A DNA stretch of 11,022 bases from contig URMC01000062.1 in NCBI GenBank assembly GCA_900548735.1, positions 1-11,022 on the forward strand. The letters run 5' to 3'. Of this stretch, positions 4,864 to 11,022 are shown piece by piece. A program made the position numbers and the translations under genes. Below the pieces are notes generated by a model that was not told the origin of the DNA, searched no databases, and worked only from the letters and a program-made list of their open reading frames with translations. Source of the DNA: an uncultured Eubacteriales bacterium (GTDB lineage: Bacteria; Bacillota; Clostridia; Oscillospirales; CAG-272). The first letter of the stretch is position 1. Every line of letters starts with the position of its first letter.

Positions 4864-6294
4864 ATGGAAAGAAGCGAATTTCTGCACGCAATGATCCTCA
4901 CGGAGCTGGAGGACGCGGTCGGCAAGGAAAACTGCTCCGTCAAGGAGATCGATAAAGTGACCCACAGCGTGGACTACTATTGGCTTTCCCGTATGTGGGC
5001 AGACCGCGGCAGAATGATGCCGCAGGCGGATTTTGTGGTGGCGCCGGGGGACGCGCAGGAGACCTCCAAAGTGCTCAAAATCGCCAACTACTACAAAATT
5101 CCCGTCACCACCTGGGGCGGCGGGGGCGGCACGCAGGGCGGCGCTATCCCGGTGGCGGGCGGCATCGTGCTGGATACCAAGCGGATGAATCAAATTTATG
5201 AAGTGAATACCGACGCGATGTACATCGAGTGCGGCACCGGCGCCATCTATAAACATATCGAGTGGGCGGCAAACGAGGTCGGCAAGGCGACCATGCACTA
5301 CCCGTCGTCCCTCACCTGCTCCACGGTCGGCGGGTTCCTCGCCCACCGCGGCATCGGCGTGGTTTCCACCAAGTACGGCAAAATTGACGACATGGTGCTG
5401 CAGATGGAAGTGGTGTTGCCGAACGGGGACATCATCTACACCTCTCCCGCCCCCAAGCACGCGGCGGGGCCCGACCTCAACCAGATTTTCATCGGCTCCG
5501 AGGGGACGCTCGGCGTCATCACCAAAGCGCAGATCCGCATTTACGACCAACCGGAAGTGCGGCGCTTCCGCGGTTTCCTCTTCAAAGATATGAGCGGTGC
5601 TTTCCAGGCGGCGCGGGAGCTGTTGCAGAAATTCAAGCCCTCCGTCATGCGCCTGTACGACCCGGCGGAAACCGCTTCCCTCATCAAAAAAATCGTGGGC
5701 GTGGAGCGCGAGGGCGCTTTCATGAACGTGGCGTATGAGGGCGTAAAGGAGCTGGTGGATGTGGAGGAGAAAATTCTGCTGGACACCTTTGCCCGTTACG
5801 GCGCCGAGGATATGGGCAGCGAGTACGGCGAAAAGTGGTGGAAAGAGAAGATTACGTTCTTCTATCCGGGGCATATGATGGACATCCCGCAGATGTTCGG
5901 CACCATGGATACCATCGCGCCCTACGGCAAGATTGAAGAAATCTATTGGGCGATGAAAGAGGCAATCGAGACCAAATTCCCGCAGGCAAAATTCATTGCG
6001 CATTTCTCCCACTGGTACGAGTGGGGGGCGATGGTCTACGACCGTTTCATCGTGGACGGCAAGGACGTGCCCGCCGACCCGGTGGAGGCGCTGCGGTTGC
6101 ACCAGGAAATCTGGACGACCGGCGTGCGCACCGCGCTGGCGCACGGCGGCGTGGTGAACGATCACCACGGCGTGGGCATCAAACTCGGCAGACTGATGAA
6201 AGAACAATACGGACCCGCCATGCAGGTGTTTGAGGGCATCAAGCGCGAGCTGGATCCCAACGGCATCATGAACCCCTTCAAACTGGGGCTTTGA
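4864..6294 (+). CDS. FAD-binding oxidoreductase (GlcD/AGPS-like)
   Basis: This 476-residue flavoprotein is of the PCMH/vanillyl-alcohol-oxidase fold. The FAD-binding domain includes PADFVVAPGDAQE-like sequence near 54-65, WGGGGGTQGG (84-93) and GSEGTLGVIT (211-220). The FAD-oxidase C-terminal domain holds HFSHW (380-384), NDHHGVG (432-438) and the terminal LDPNGIMNP (463-471). Homologues oxidise 2-hydroxy acids (glycolate, D-lactate). The NDHHGVG form is closer to the SHHHGVG of alkyl-DHAP synthases than to the GEHGIG of glycolate/lactate oxidases, so the substrate may be unusual. It starts 15 nt after the isomerase, with AAAGGA upstream, and is followed by an Fe-S protein, a pairing typical of GlcD/GlcF-type dehydrogenases. 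It probably passes electrons to that partner. Family firm, substrate open. Confidence 0.88.
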   Translation: MERSEFLHAMILTELEDAVGKENCSVKEIDKVTHSVDYYWLSRMWADRGRMMPQADFVVAPGDAQETSKVLKIANYYKIPVTTWGGGGGTQGGAIPVAGGIVLDTKRMNQIYEVNTDAMYIECGTGAIYKHIEWAANEVGKATMHYPSSLTCSTVGGFLAHRGIGVVSTKYGKIDDMVLQMEVVLPNGDIIYTSPAPKHAAGPDLNQIFIGSEGTLGVITKAQIRIYDQPEVRRFRGFLFKDMSGAFQAARELLQKFKPSVMRLYDPAETASLIKKIVGVEREGAFMNVAYEGVKELVDVEEKILLDTFARYGAEDMGSEYGEKWWKEKITFFYPGHMMDIPQMFGTMDTIAPYGKIEEIYWAMKEAIETKFPQAKFIAHFSHWYEWGAMVYDRFIVDGKDVPADPVEALRLHQEIWTTGVRTALAHGGVVNDHHGVGIKLGRLMKEQYGPAMQVFEGIKRELDPNGIMNPFKLGL

Positions 6295-6312
6295 GGAAAG
6301 GAGACGGGAGAG

Positions 6313-7392
6313 ATGAACGAACTTTGCAAAAAACACGTGGATTCCTGCCGCTTTTGCTGGATGTGCCGCCACATCTGCCCCATCGGCAACGCCACGGGGC
6401 TGGAAAGAAACAACGCGAGAGCGAGAGCCCTCGGACTGTCGCTGGTCAACCGCGGCGTGTTTGACATTTCGGACGTTGCCGACACGCTGTACGAATGCGC
6501 GCTGTGCGGCGCGTGCACCAAAGAGTGCGTCACGGGATGGGATCCGGTGATGTTTACGAAGGCGGCGCGGCTGGACGCGGCGCTTGCCGGAAAACTGCCC
6601 GCGAAAATTGCGGAGCTGACCGCGAATGCCGTGGAGACCGGCAACGCCTACGGTCAAAAAGCGCCCGACGCGGCGCTTGCCGCCGCCTTTGCCGCCCATG
6701 CGGCAGGCACCGACACGCTCTTTTTCCTCGGTGCCGACGCGCGTTATCGGGCGGGTGGGGTTGCCGCAAAAGCCGTTACGGCAATGGAGAAAACCGGCGT
6801 GCCCTTTACGGTGCTGAAAGACGAGCCCGCCTCCGGCGCACAGCTCGATTACCTGATCGGCGCCGCCGAGGAGACGAGAAATCAGGCGCTGGCGTGCCTC
6901 GCCGTGCTGAATGCTTACAAAACCGTAGTGGTATATGACCCCGCGGACGCGGTGATGATCAAACGCACCTATGGCGAGTGGGGTCTGACCCTGACGGCAA
7001 CGGTGGTGACGTACTCCGCGTTCCTTGCCGAGCGGTTTGCCGCAGCGGCACTGCCGGTGCCGCAGACAGGCGGCACGCTGACCTATCAGGACCCGTTTGC
7101 GCTCGCGCGCGACCTCGGGGAAACCGAGGAGGCAAGAAAAATCGTCAACGCCGCCGGGCACACCGTGGAAATGCTCTGCAACCGCAAGGACACGATGTGG
7201 GCGGGCAACATCCTGATGAGCGAATGGATGCCGGACGTCATCGCGCGCGTGGCGGCGGATCGGATCGTCAACGCGAAGAATGTGGGCGCGGACACCATCG
7301 TCTGCGCGTCGGTTTCGGAGTACGCCTCGCTGAAAAACGCCGCGCCGGCGGGGTTCTCGGTGCGCACGCTCTCCGACCTTGTTGTGGGCTGA
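6313..7392 (+). CDS. Two-[4Fe-4S] Fe-S protein, GlcF/HdrD-like partner subunit
   Basis: This 359-residue protein opens with two ferredoxin-type clusters: C12-x2-C15-x2-C18-x3-C22-P and C62-x2-C65-x2-C68-x3-C72. The rest resembles the two CCG-type modules of GlcF/HdrD/LldE-like subunits, but their cysteines are largely gone. DPF replaces the usual DPC in TYQDPFALAR, LCNRKDTMW replaces a CCG motif, and only one cysteine of the final CxxC remains (CASVSEY). It probably carries electrons from the adjacent flavoprotein to a quinone or other acceptor through the two cubane clusters only. It sits 18 nt after the flavoprotein, with AAAGGAG 9 nt before the ATG. The role as redox partner is inferred from gene order and family. 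Confidence 0.85.
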   Translation: MNELCKKHVDSCRFCWMCRHICPIGNATGLERNNARARALGLSLVNRGVFDISDVADTLYECALCGACTKECVTGWDPVMFTKAARLDAALAGKLPAKIAELTANAVETGNAYGQKAPDAALAAAFAAHAAGTDTLFFLGADARYRAGGVAAKAVTAMEKTGVPFTVLKDEPASGAQLDYLIGAAEETRNQALACLAVLNAYKTVVVYDPADAVMIKRTYGEWGLTLTATVVTYSAFLAERFAAAALPVPQTGGTLTYQDPFALARDLGETEEARKIVNAAGHTVEMLCNRKDTMWAGNILMSEWMPDVIARVAADRIVNAKNVGADTIVCASVSEYASLKNAAPAGFSVRTLSDLVVG

Positions 7393-7410
7393 CGCCCGGA
7401 AAGGGAAGTT

Positions 7411-8253
7411 ATGTTAGTAACGCTTGATAAAATCATCGGGATGGCAGAGGAAAAAAACTATTGCATTCCGGCGTTCAATGTGTATAATATGGAAACGGTG
7501 ATGGGCGTGATTGCCGCCGCCGAAGAAGCGCACGCGCCGATTATCATGCAGATTTACCCCCGCCTTTTTGTGGAGGGGAGCGGGTATTATCTTGCCCCCG
7601 TGGTGCGCGCCGCCGCCGAAAAGGCAAGCGTGCCGGTGTGCCTGCACTTAGACCACGGCCCCTCCGCGAGAGAAATGCAGTTGGCGCTGCGCGCGGGCGC
7701 GACCGGCATTATGTTGGACGGCTCCGCCCACCCGTTTGAGGAGAACGTGGCAATGACCCGCGCCGCTGTGGAGACCTGCGCCGTGCTCGGCGTTCCCGTA
7801 GAGGGGGAGTTGGGGCACGTGGGCAGTGTGAACGATGACGCGATGGACGAGTTTACCTCTCCCGAGGAGGCGGCGGAATTTGTGCGCCGCACCGGGGTGT
7901 GCTGTCTTGCCGTGCTGGTGGGCAATGCCCACGGGCACTACAAAAAGCCCCCGAAGCTGGATATTGACCGGATTGATGCCATCCGCAAAGCGACCGGCGG
8001 GTTGCCGCTGGTACTGCACGGCGGCTCCGGCATTCCGGACGATCAGGTGAAGCGCGCGATTGCGGCGGGCATCCGCAAAATGAACATCGGCACCGACGTG
8101 TGCTGTGCGTTTCTGGACGGCACGAAACAGGCGTTTGACGACCCGAAACACCCCGTCGCCGTAGACCTTTTTATGAAAAATGCCATCGCGCGCGTCAAAG
8201 AGCTGGCGCTCTCCAAAATCGCCCTCACGGGCGCTGAGGGAAAGGCGCTGTGA
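7411..8253 (+). CDS. Class II ketose-bisphosphate aldolase (IolJ/GatY/FbaA-type)
   Basis: This 280-residue zinc-dependent aldolase has a TIM barrel and typical length. Signature positions are visible: D81/H82 (LHLDHGPS), E133 (EGELGHVG), H174 (GNAHGHYK) and H203 (VLHGGSGIP), the expected Zn ligands and catalytic acid. NIGTDVCCAF (about 226-235) binds the DHAP phosphate. It should split a phosphorylated ketose into DHAP and an aldehyde. Sequence alone does not separate fructose-bisphosphate, tagatose-bisphosphate and IolJ-type (2-deoxy-5-keto-gluconate 6-phosphate) specificity. The neighbouring PfkB kinase and IolB-like isomerase favour an IolJ-like role. The ATG lies 18 nt after the Fe-S gene, with an AAAGGGA ribosome binding site; its stop overlaps the next start (GTGA). 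Confidence 0.9.
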   Translation: MLVTLDKIIGMAEEKNYCIPAFNVYNMETVMGVIAAAEEAHAPIIMQIYPRLFVEGSGYYLAPVVRAAAEKASVPVCLHLDHGPSAREMQLALRAGATGIMLDGSAHPFEENVAMTRAAVETCAVLGVPVEGELGHVGSVNDDAMDEFTSPEEAAEFVRRTGVCCLAVLVGNAHGHYKKPPKLDIDRIDAIRKATGGLPLVLHGGSGIPDDQVKRAIAAGIRKMNIGTDVCCAFLDGTKQAFDDPKHPVAVDLFMKNAIARVKELALSKIALTGAEGKAL

Positions 8254-9176
8254 GCGGGATGAAAACGGGAAAGATCATCGCCATCGGCGCCTGCGTGGCG
8301 GATACGCTGGTCACCGTACCGCACTACCCCGCGGAGGATACCAAACTGCGCGCCGCCGGAATCAAGCAGGCGGGCGGCGGACCTGCCGCCACCGGGCTTG
8401 TGGCGGCGGCGAAACTGGGGTGCGACACCGCGTTTGCGGGCGTGCTTGCCGATGACGCGGCAGGGGCGTTCCTCTATGAGGATTTTGCCCGCTACGGCGT
8501 GGACACCACGCTTCTTCGCATGCTTTCCGGCTATCGCTCTTTCACCTCCACGGTTTTGCTTGCCGCCGACACCGCCACCCGCACCTGCGTGTTTGACAAA
8601 GGCACGCTCCCGCCCTTTGCGCTGACCGAAGCGCACGCGGCGGCAATCTCCGATGCCGCGCTCCTGATGGTGGACGGCAACGAGCTTCCGGCGGCGGTGA
8701 CGGCGGCGAAAATCGCCCGTGCGCACGGCGTGCCGGTACTTTACGACTGCGGCGGACTGTACGAAGGCGTGGCGGAATTGCTCGCTTTGACCGACTATAT
8801 GATTCCCTCCCGCGAGTTTGCGCTGGCGCACACGGGCAAGGCGACCGTCCCCGAAGCGGCAAAGGCGCTTTATAACACGTATTCCCCCCGCCTTGTCGTC
8901 ATCACCGAGGGCAAAAAAGGCGGCACCGCCTATGACGGGGAACGCGTTTGGGAGTACCCGGCGACCCCTGCCGTGGTGGTGGATTCCAACGGCTCGGGCG
9001 ACGTGTTTCACGGCGCGTTTGCCGCGGGGCTGACAAAAGGTTATGTCCCGGAAAAATGCTGTCTGTATGCCAGCGCCGTGGCGGCGCTGAAATGCACGGG
9101 CGTGGGCGCGCGGGAAAGCATCCCGGATCACGGAACCACGCTCCGCTATCTGAAGGAGAACGGCTATGAATTTTAA
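8250..9176 (+). CDS. PfkB-family carbohydrate kinase (IolC/ribokinase-like)
   Basis: This 308-residue ATP-dependent sugar kinase is of the ribokinase superfamily. The N-terminal PfkB region carries the sugar-binding diglycine segment AGGGPAATG (41-49) and the first motif GACVADTLV (13-21). The second signature is DSNGSGDVFHGAF (245-257), with D251 as likely catalytic base; S246 and S249 replace the usual T and A of DTxGAGD. VVITEGKKGG (216-225) is the usual nucleotide-domain strand. A GTG start at 8250 overlaps the aldolase stop by 4 nt (GTGA) and has an AAAGG well placed upstream; an ATG three codons downstream (8259) is the alternative. It should phosphorylate the ketose made upstream for the aldolase. 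In an IolC-like role the substrate would be 2-deoxy-5-keto-D-gluconate. Confidence 0.9.
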   Translation: MSGMKTGKIIAIGACVADTLVTVPHYPAEDTKLRAAGIKQAGGGPAATGLVAAAKLGCDTAFAGVLADDAAGAFLYEDFARYGVDTTLLRMLSGYRSFTSTVLLAADTATRTCVFDKGTLPPFALTEAHAAAISDAALLMVDGNELPAAVTAAKIARAHGVPVLYDCGGLYEGVAELLALTDYMIPSREFALAHTGKATVPEAAKALYNTYSPRLVVITEGKKGGTAYDGERVWEYPATPAVVVDSNGSGDVFHGAFAAGLTKGYVPEKCCLYASAVAALKCTGVGARESIPDHGTTLRYLKENGYEF

Positions 9177-9954
9177 GAAAACCTACACCCCCAAAACCGG
9201 CTACACCGAAATCTGCAGGATTGGCGAGTGCAGTCTCAAACGCCTTTCGTTCGGTATCATCGAGCTGAATGCGGGCGAAAAACTTCCCTTTGCCACCGGC
9301 GGGGAGGAAAAGGCGCTGATTCTGCTGGAAGGACACTGCAACGTGTCCTTCGGAAGTACAAAGTGGGAAAACATCGGCAACCGCGCCACGGTGTTTGAAA
9401 ACCGCCGCGCCGAGTCGGTCTATCTGCCGCGCGATTTTGCGTGTGAGATTGAGGCGCTGGATCACCTGAAAATCGCCGTCTGCGGCGCGATTGTGAGCGA
9501 AGCGAGCGAGCCGCAGGTCCTGCGGGAGGAGCACGTGGTACTGAAAAAGCTGGGCAGAGTGCCCTTTGAGCGCGAGACCAGCTTTATCATTGACGGCAAT
9601 TCCAACGCAAAGCGCCTGACCGTGGGCGAGGCATACTGTACCGAGGGCAACTGGGCAGGGTTCCCGCCCCATAAACACGACGTGGACGACATGCCCCGCG
9701 AGTGCATTGCGGAGGAGATCTACTACTTCCTGTTTGACCCGAAACAGGGCTTTGCCGTGCAGTGCCTGTACACTGCGGACGGCAAAACGGACGAGGCGTA
9801 CCGCGTGAAGAATGACGAGCTGGTGGAGTTCCCTTACGGGTATCACTCCACAGTCTCCGCCCCCGGCTACAAAACCTATTTTCTGTGGCTGATGGCGGGC
9901 GATTATCAGGGATTCAACCGGAGCAACGACCCCGATCACGACTGGATAGCCTGA
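9166..9954 (+). CDS. iolB: 5-deoxy-glucuronate isomerase-like protein (IolB family)
   Basis: This 262-residue protein is of the KduI/IolB bicupin family, near the usual length of about 270. The metal site is visible: H169 and H171 (PPHKHD), E183/E184 (AEEIYYF) and H227 (GYHST). It ends with the family-like NDPDHDWI. IolB converts 5-deoxy-D-glucuronate to 2-deoxy-5-keto-D-gluconate in myo-inositol breakdown. The start overlaps the kinase gene by 11 nt, with GAAGGAG 7 nt upstream, indicating translational coupling. The final codon and TGA stop lie within the left arm of the inverted-repeat element beginning at 9947; without that element the frame would read I-K-stop using the flanking DNA. IolG/IolE/IolD are not in the window, so the true substrate could differ from the canonical one. 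Confidence 0.85.
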   Translation: MNFKKTYTPKTGYTEICRIGECSLKRLSFGIIELNAGEKLPFATGGEEKALILLEGHCNVSFGSTKWENIGNRATVFENRRAESVYLPRDFACEIEALDHLKIAVCGAIVSEASEPQVLREEHVVLKKLGRVPFERETSFIIDGNSNAKRLTVGEAYCTEGNWAGFPPHKHDVDDMPRECIAEEIYYFLFDPKQGFAVQCLYTADGKTDEAYRVKNDELVEFPYGYHSTVSAPGYKTYFLWLMAGDYQGFNRSNDPDHDWIA

Positions 9955-9978
9955 CAGGAGATATCCGAACCCGCCTCG

Positions 9979-10075
9979 GGCGCGCGTATTTCGAAATCTT
10001 TGTGACTTTTCGTCATCGGAGGGCAAAGCCCGCCTTCTTCCGAAAAGCCGCAAATCTTCCTGAAATACGCGTGCC
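9979..10075. repeat. Internal hairpin 1 of the element
   Basis: 9979-9992 pairs with 10062-10075 (core CGCGTATTTC/GAAATACGCG, perfect over 10 bp). Further pairing occurs at 10006-10012 with 10041-10047 (CTTTTCG/CGAAAAG) and at the apex GGGC-AAA-GCCC (10021-10031). Internal loops are small, so this is a long rod-like stem. Confidence 0.7.
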
Positions 10076-10087
10076 GGAGGTCGAAGA

Positions 10088-10192
10088 GTTCTCGCGGGAC
10101 GGATTTTTCGTCAGGCAAGGCAAAAACGCAGGGAATATTCTATATTCCCGAGTATTTTAACGCAGTATGACGGGAAATCCGCCCGCGAGAAC
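10088..10192. repeat. Internal hairpin 2 of the element
   Basis: GTTCTCGCGGG (10088-10098) pairs with 10182-10192. The arms stay largely complementary (GGATTTTTCGTCA against TGACGGGAAATCC) to a perfect apex GGGAATAT-TCT-ATATTCCC at 10131-10149. The right terminal repeat follows one base after this hairpin, giving a compact junction. Confidence 0.7.
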
Positions 10193-10234
10193 CGGGTTCG
10201 GATACCTCCTGTCAGGCTAAAGTGAGGAAATGCT

Positions 10235-10885
10235 ATGACTTTGACGGAACTGCGGGCAAAAAACCCGGAGTTGGCGCTCTTTGAGACCGACTCCCCCGAG
10301 TTTGCCGCATACGGGCGGCGCGCGGAGATGGACACCGCGGAAATCCTTGCCGTGGCAAAGGGCGTGGCGCGCCCCGAACAAGGCAGCGCGTATGTCGCGG
10401 CGTTGCCGGAATTTGAAACGCTTGCCGTGGCGGGCAAAATCAAAGCCGAAATTTTCGGCACTTTGCCCTTGCAGATCGGCTATTGCCACGGGCACAACAA
10501 CCGACTGAACGCGCTGGAATGGCACGCTTCCTCCGAGCTGAATATCGCCGTGACCGACCTTGTGCTGATTCTCGGCACCAGGCAGGATGTGAAAAACGGC
10601 AGGGTGAACGCCGCGGCGCTCCGCGCGTTCCTTGTGCACAAAGGCGAGGCGGTGGAGGTGTACGGCACCACGTTGCATTTCTGCCCCTGCGAGGTAGAAA
10701 GCACCGGCTTTGGCTGTGTGGTGGGTCTGCCCGCGGGCACCAACACGGCGCTGGAAACGCCGAGTGACGTCCCGTTCCTGTGGTGTAAAAACAAGTGGCT
10801 GCTGGCGCATGAGGAAAATGCCGCCCTGCTCTCCCGCGGCGCCGCCCCCGGCATCACCGGCACAAATTACAAAATCGTGTATTAA
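10235..10885 (+). CDS. DUF4867 family protein
   Basis: This 216-residue protein matches the DUF4867 family as I know it, of unknown function. Its central signature is IGYCHGHNNRLNALEWH (81-97) followed by SSELN, with H85, H87, E95, H97 and E101 forming a plausible metal or ligand pocket. VEVYGTTLHFCPCEV (140-154), GLPAGTNT (164-171) and KNKWLLAHEE (185-194) are other conserved-looking stretches. The pattern suggests a cupin-like beta barrel acting on a sugar or sugar acid, perhaps an isomerase, mutarotase or lactone-processing step; this is inference. The ATG is preceded by GAGGA at about 8 nt, just outside the right arm of the inserted element. It is the last gene of the operon seen here, separated from the iolB-like gene only by that element. 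Confidence 0.8.
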   Translation: MTLTELRAKNPELALFETDSPEFAAYGRRAEMDTAEILAVAKGVARPEQGSAYVAALPEFETLAVAGKIKAEIFGTLPLQIGYCHGHNNRLNALEWHASSELNIAVTDLVLILGTRQDVKNGRVNAAALRAFLVHKGEAVEVYGTTLHFCPCEVESTGFGCVVGLPAGTNTALETPSDVPFLWCKNKWLLAHEENAALLSRGAAPGITGTNYKIVY

Positions 10886-10895
10886 GGGCGCGGCA

Positions 10896-10931
10896 GGGGG
10901 GGGGGCGGTTTTTAAAAAACAGCCCCCCCCC
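10896..10931 (+). terminator. Possible operon terminator: poly-G/poly-C hairpin
   Basis: Ten G residues (10896-10905), a CGG-TTTTT-AAAAAA apex and nine C residues (10923-10931) form a very GC-rich stem 10 nt after the DUF4867 stop codon. No U-tract follows, so termination is uncertain. The G-run, T/A apex and C-run layout resembles the hairpin at 1402-1433. Confidence 0.45.
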
Positions 10932-10932
10932 G

Positions 10933-10967
10933 CCCCCCACCCCCCAAAACAATTGGGGGATGGGGGG
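10933..10967. repeat. Second C-run/G-run hairpin at the right edge
   Basis: The arm 10933-10947 (six C, A, six C, AA) pairs with 10953-10967 (TT, five G, A, T, six G) with one mismatch, around a 5-nt loop. With the preceding hairpin and the G-runs to 11020 it forms a low-complexity tail. Homopolymers of this length are also typical spots for sequencing or assembly error. Confidence 0.5.
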
Positions 10968-11022
10968 GCGCGCGCAAGGAGTGCCGGGCACCGGGCAAAG
11001 GAAAACGGGGGGCGGGGGGGTT

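Larger units (their letters stand above)
9947..10219. mobile_element. 273-nt palindromic element, MITE-like, three-way-junction fold
   Basis: The ends are 26-nt terminal inverted repeats (9947-9972 and 10194-10219) with a single mismatch, beginning TAGCCTGACAGGAG and ending CTCCTGTCAGGCTA. Inside are two long imperfect hairpins: one at 9979-10075 and one at 10088-10192. Together they give a closing stem with two branches. TA at both outer edges fits a TA target duplication, as used by IS630/Tc1-type elements. It contains no gene. It interrupts an otherwise tightly packed operon between the iolB-like and DUF4867 genes and supplies the iolB-like stop codon. It could instead be a structured RNA; covariation across copies would decide. 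No transposase is present, so any mobility would be in trans. Confidence 0.7.

Noticed and set aside
3844..7161. A 1105-codon open frame on the minus strand covering the isomerase, flavoprotein and Fe-S genes
   Set aside because: Its translation is rich in His, Arg and Gly with no family motif, and it lies opposite three genes with clear signatures and ribosome binding sites. High-GC codon bias explains the open antisense frame.
8043..10053. Minus-strand frames of 362 and 383 codons opposite the kinase and IolB-like genes
   Set aside because: No protein-family features, unusual composition, and one crosses the inverted-repeat element; the sense genes are well supported.
9885..10160. Possible small plus-strand protein of 91 residues across the 9947-10219 element
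   Set aside because: It overlaps the end of the IolB-like gene and reads through two long hairpins; the base pairing explains the sequence better than coding, and there is no ribosome binding site.
9952..10219. Element interpreted as a simple intrinsic terminator between iolB-like and DUF4867 genes
   Set aside because: It has two separate long hairpins enclosed by a third stem, no U-tract after the closing arm, and transposon-like ends, so a terminator alone does not explain it.
10111..10461. Minus-strand 116-codon frame covering the right half of the element and the start of DUF4867
   Set aside because: It is antisense to a supported gene and to hairpin 2, with no family features.

Overview
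This is a GC-rich (roughly 60%) bacterial chromosomal segment. It probably comes from a gut-type anaerobic Clostridia/Oscillospirales (Firmicutes) genome. The reasons are the strong AAGGAGG-type ribosome binding sites, SigA-like promoters, an AraC-type regulator beside a compact sugar operon, a DUF4867 gene, and intergenic DNA full of short hairpin repeats of a kind I associate with that group. The taxonomic call is inference; there is no rRNA or marker gene in the window.

Layout. Positions 1-291 are intergenic, with hairpin repeats and a terminator. Three genes follow on the minus strand: a metallo-beta-lactamase-fold hydrolase (292-1032), an MscS-type mechanosensitive channel (1553-2383) and an AraC-family regulator (2464-3294). 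Between the first two lies a 520-nt stretch packed with inverted repeats. From 3445 to 10885 a seven-gene operon runs on the plus strand, divergent from the regulator: sugar isomerase (L-fucose/L-arabinose isomerase family), FAD-linked oxidoreductase, two-cluster Fe-S protein, class II ketose-bisphosphate aldolase, PfkB sugar kinase, IolB-type isomerase and a DUF4867 protein. Gaps between genes are short or negative, except for one 280-nt interruption before the last gene. The window ends in a run of poly-G/poly-C hairpins.

How the genes fit together. Aldolase, kinase and IolB-type isomerase match the lower half of the myo-inositol pathway (IolJ, IolC, IolB), which ends in DHAP plus an aldehyde acid. 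The usual upper half (IolG, IolE, IolD) is absent. In its place are a fucose/arabinose-type isomerase and a flavin/Fe-S dehydrogenase pair. The operon therefore looks like a catabolic route for an unidentified sugar, sugar acid or polyol, probably controlled by the divergent AraC protein. No transporter is visible.

The most unusual non-coding object is a 273-nt element (9947-10219) wedged between the iolB-like and DUF4867 genes. It has near-perfect 26-nt terminal inverted repeats bounded by TA and two long internal hairpins, so it can fold as a three-way junction. It looks like a MITE-type insertion at a TA, and it supplies the current stop codon of the iolB-like gene.
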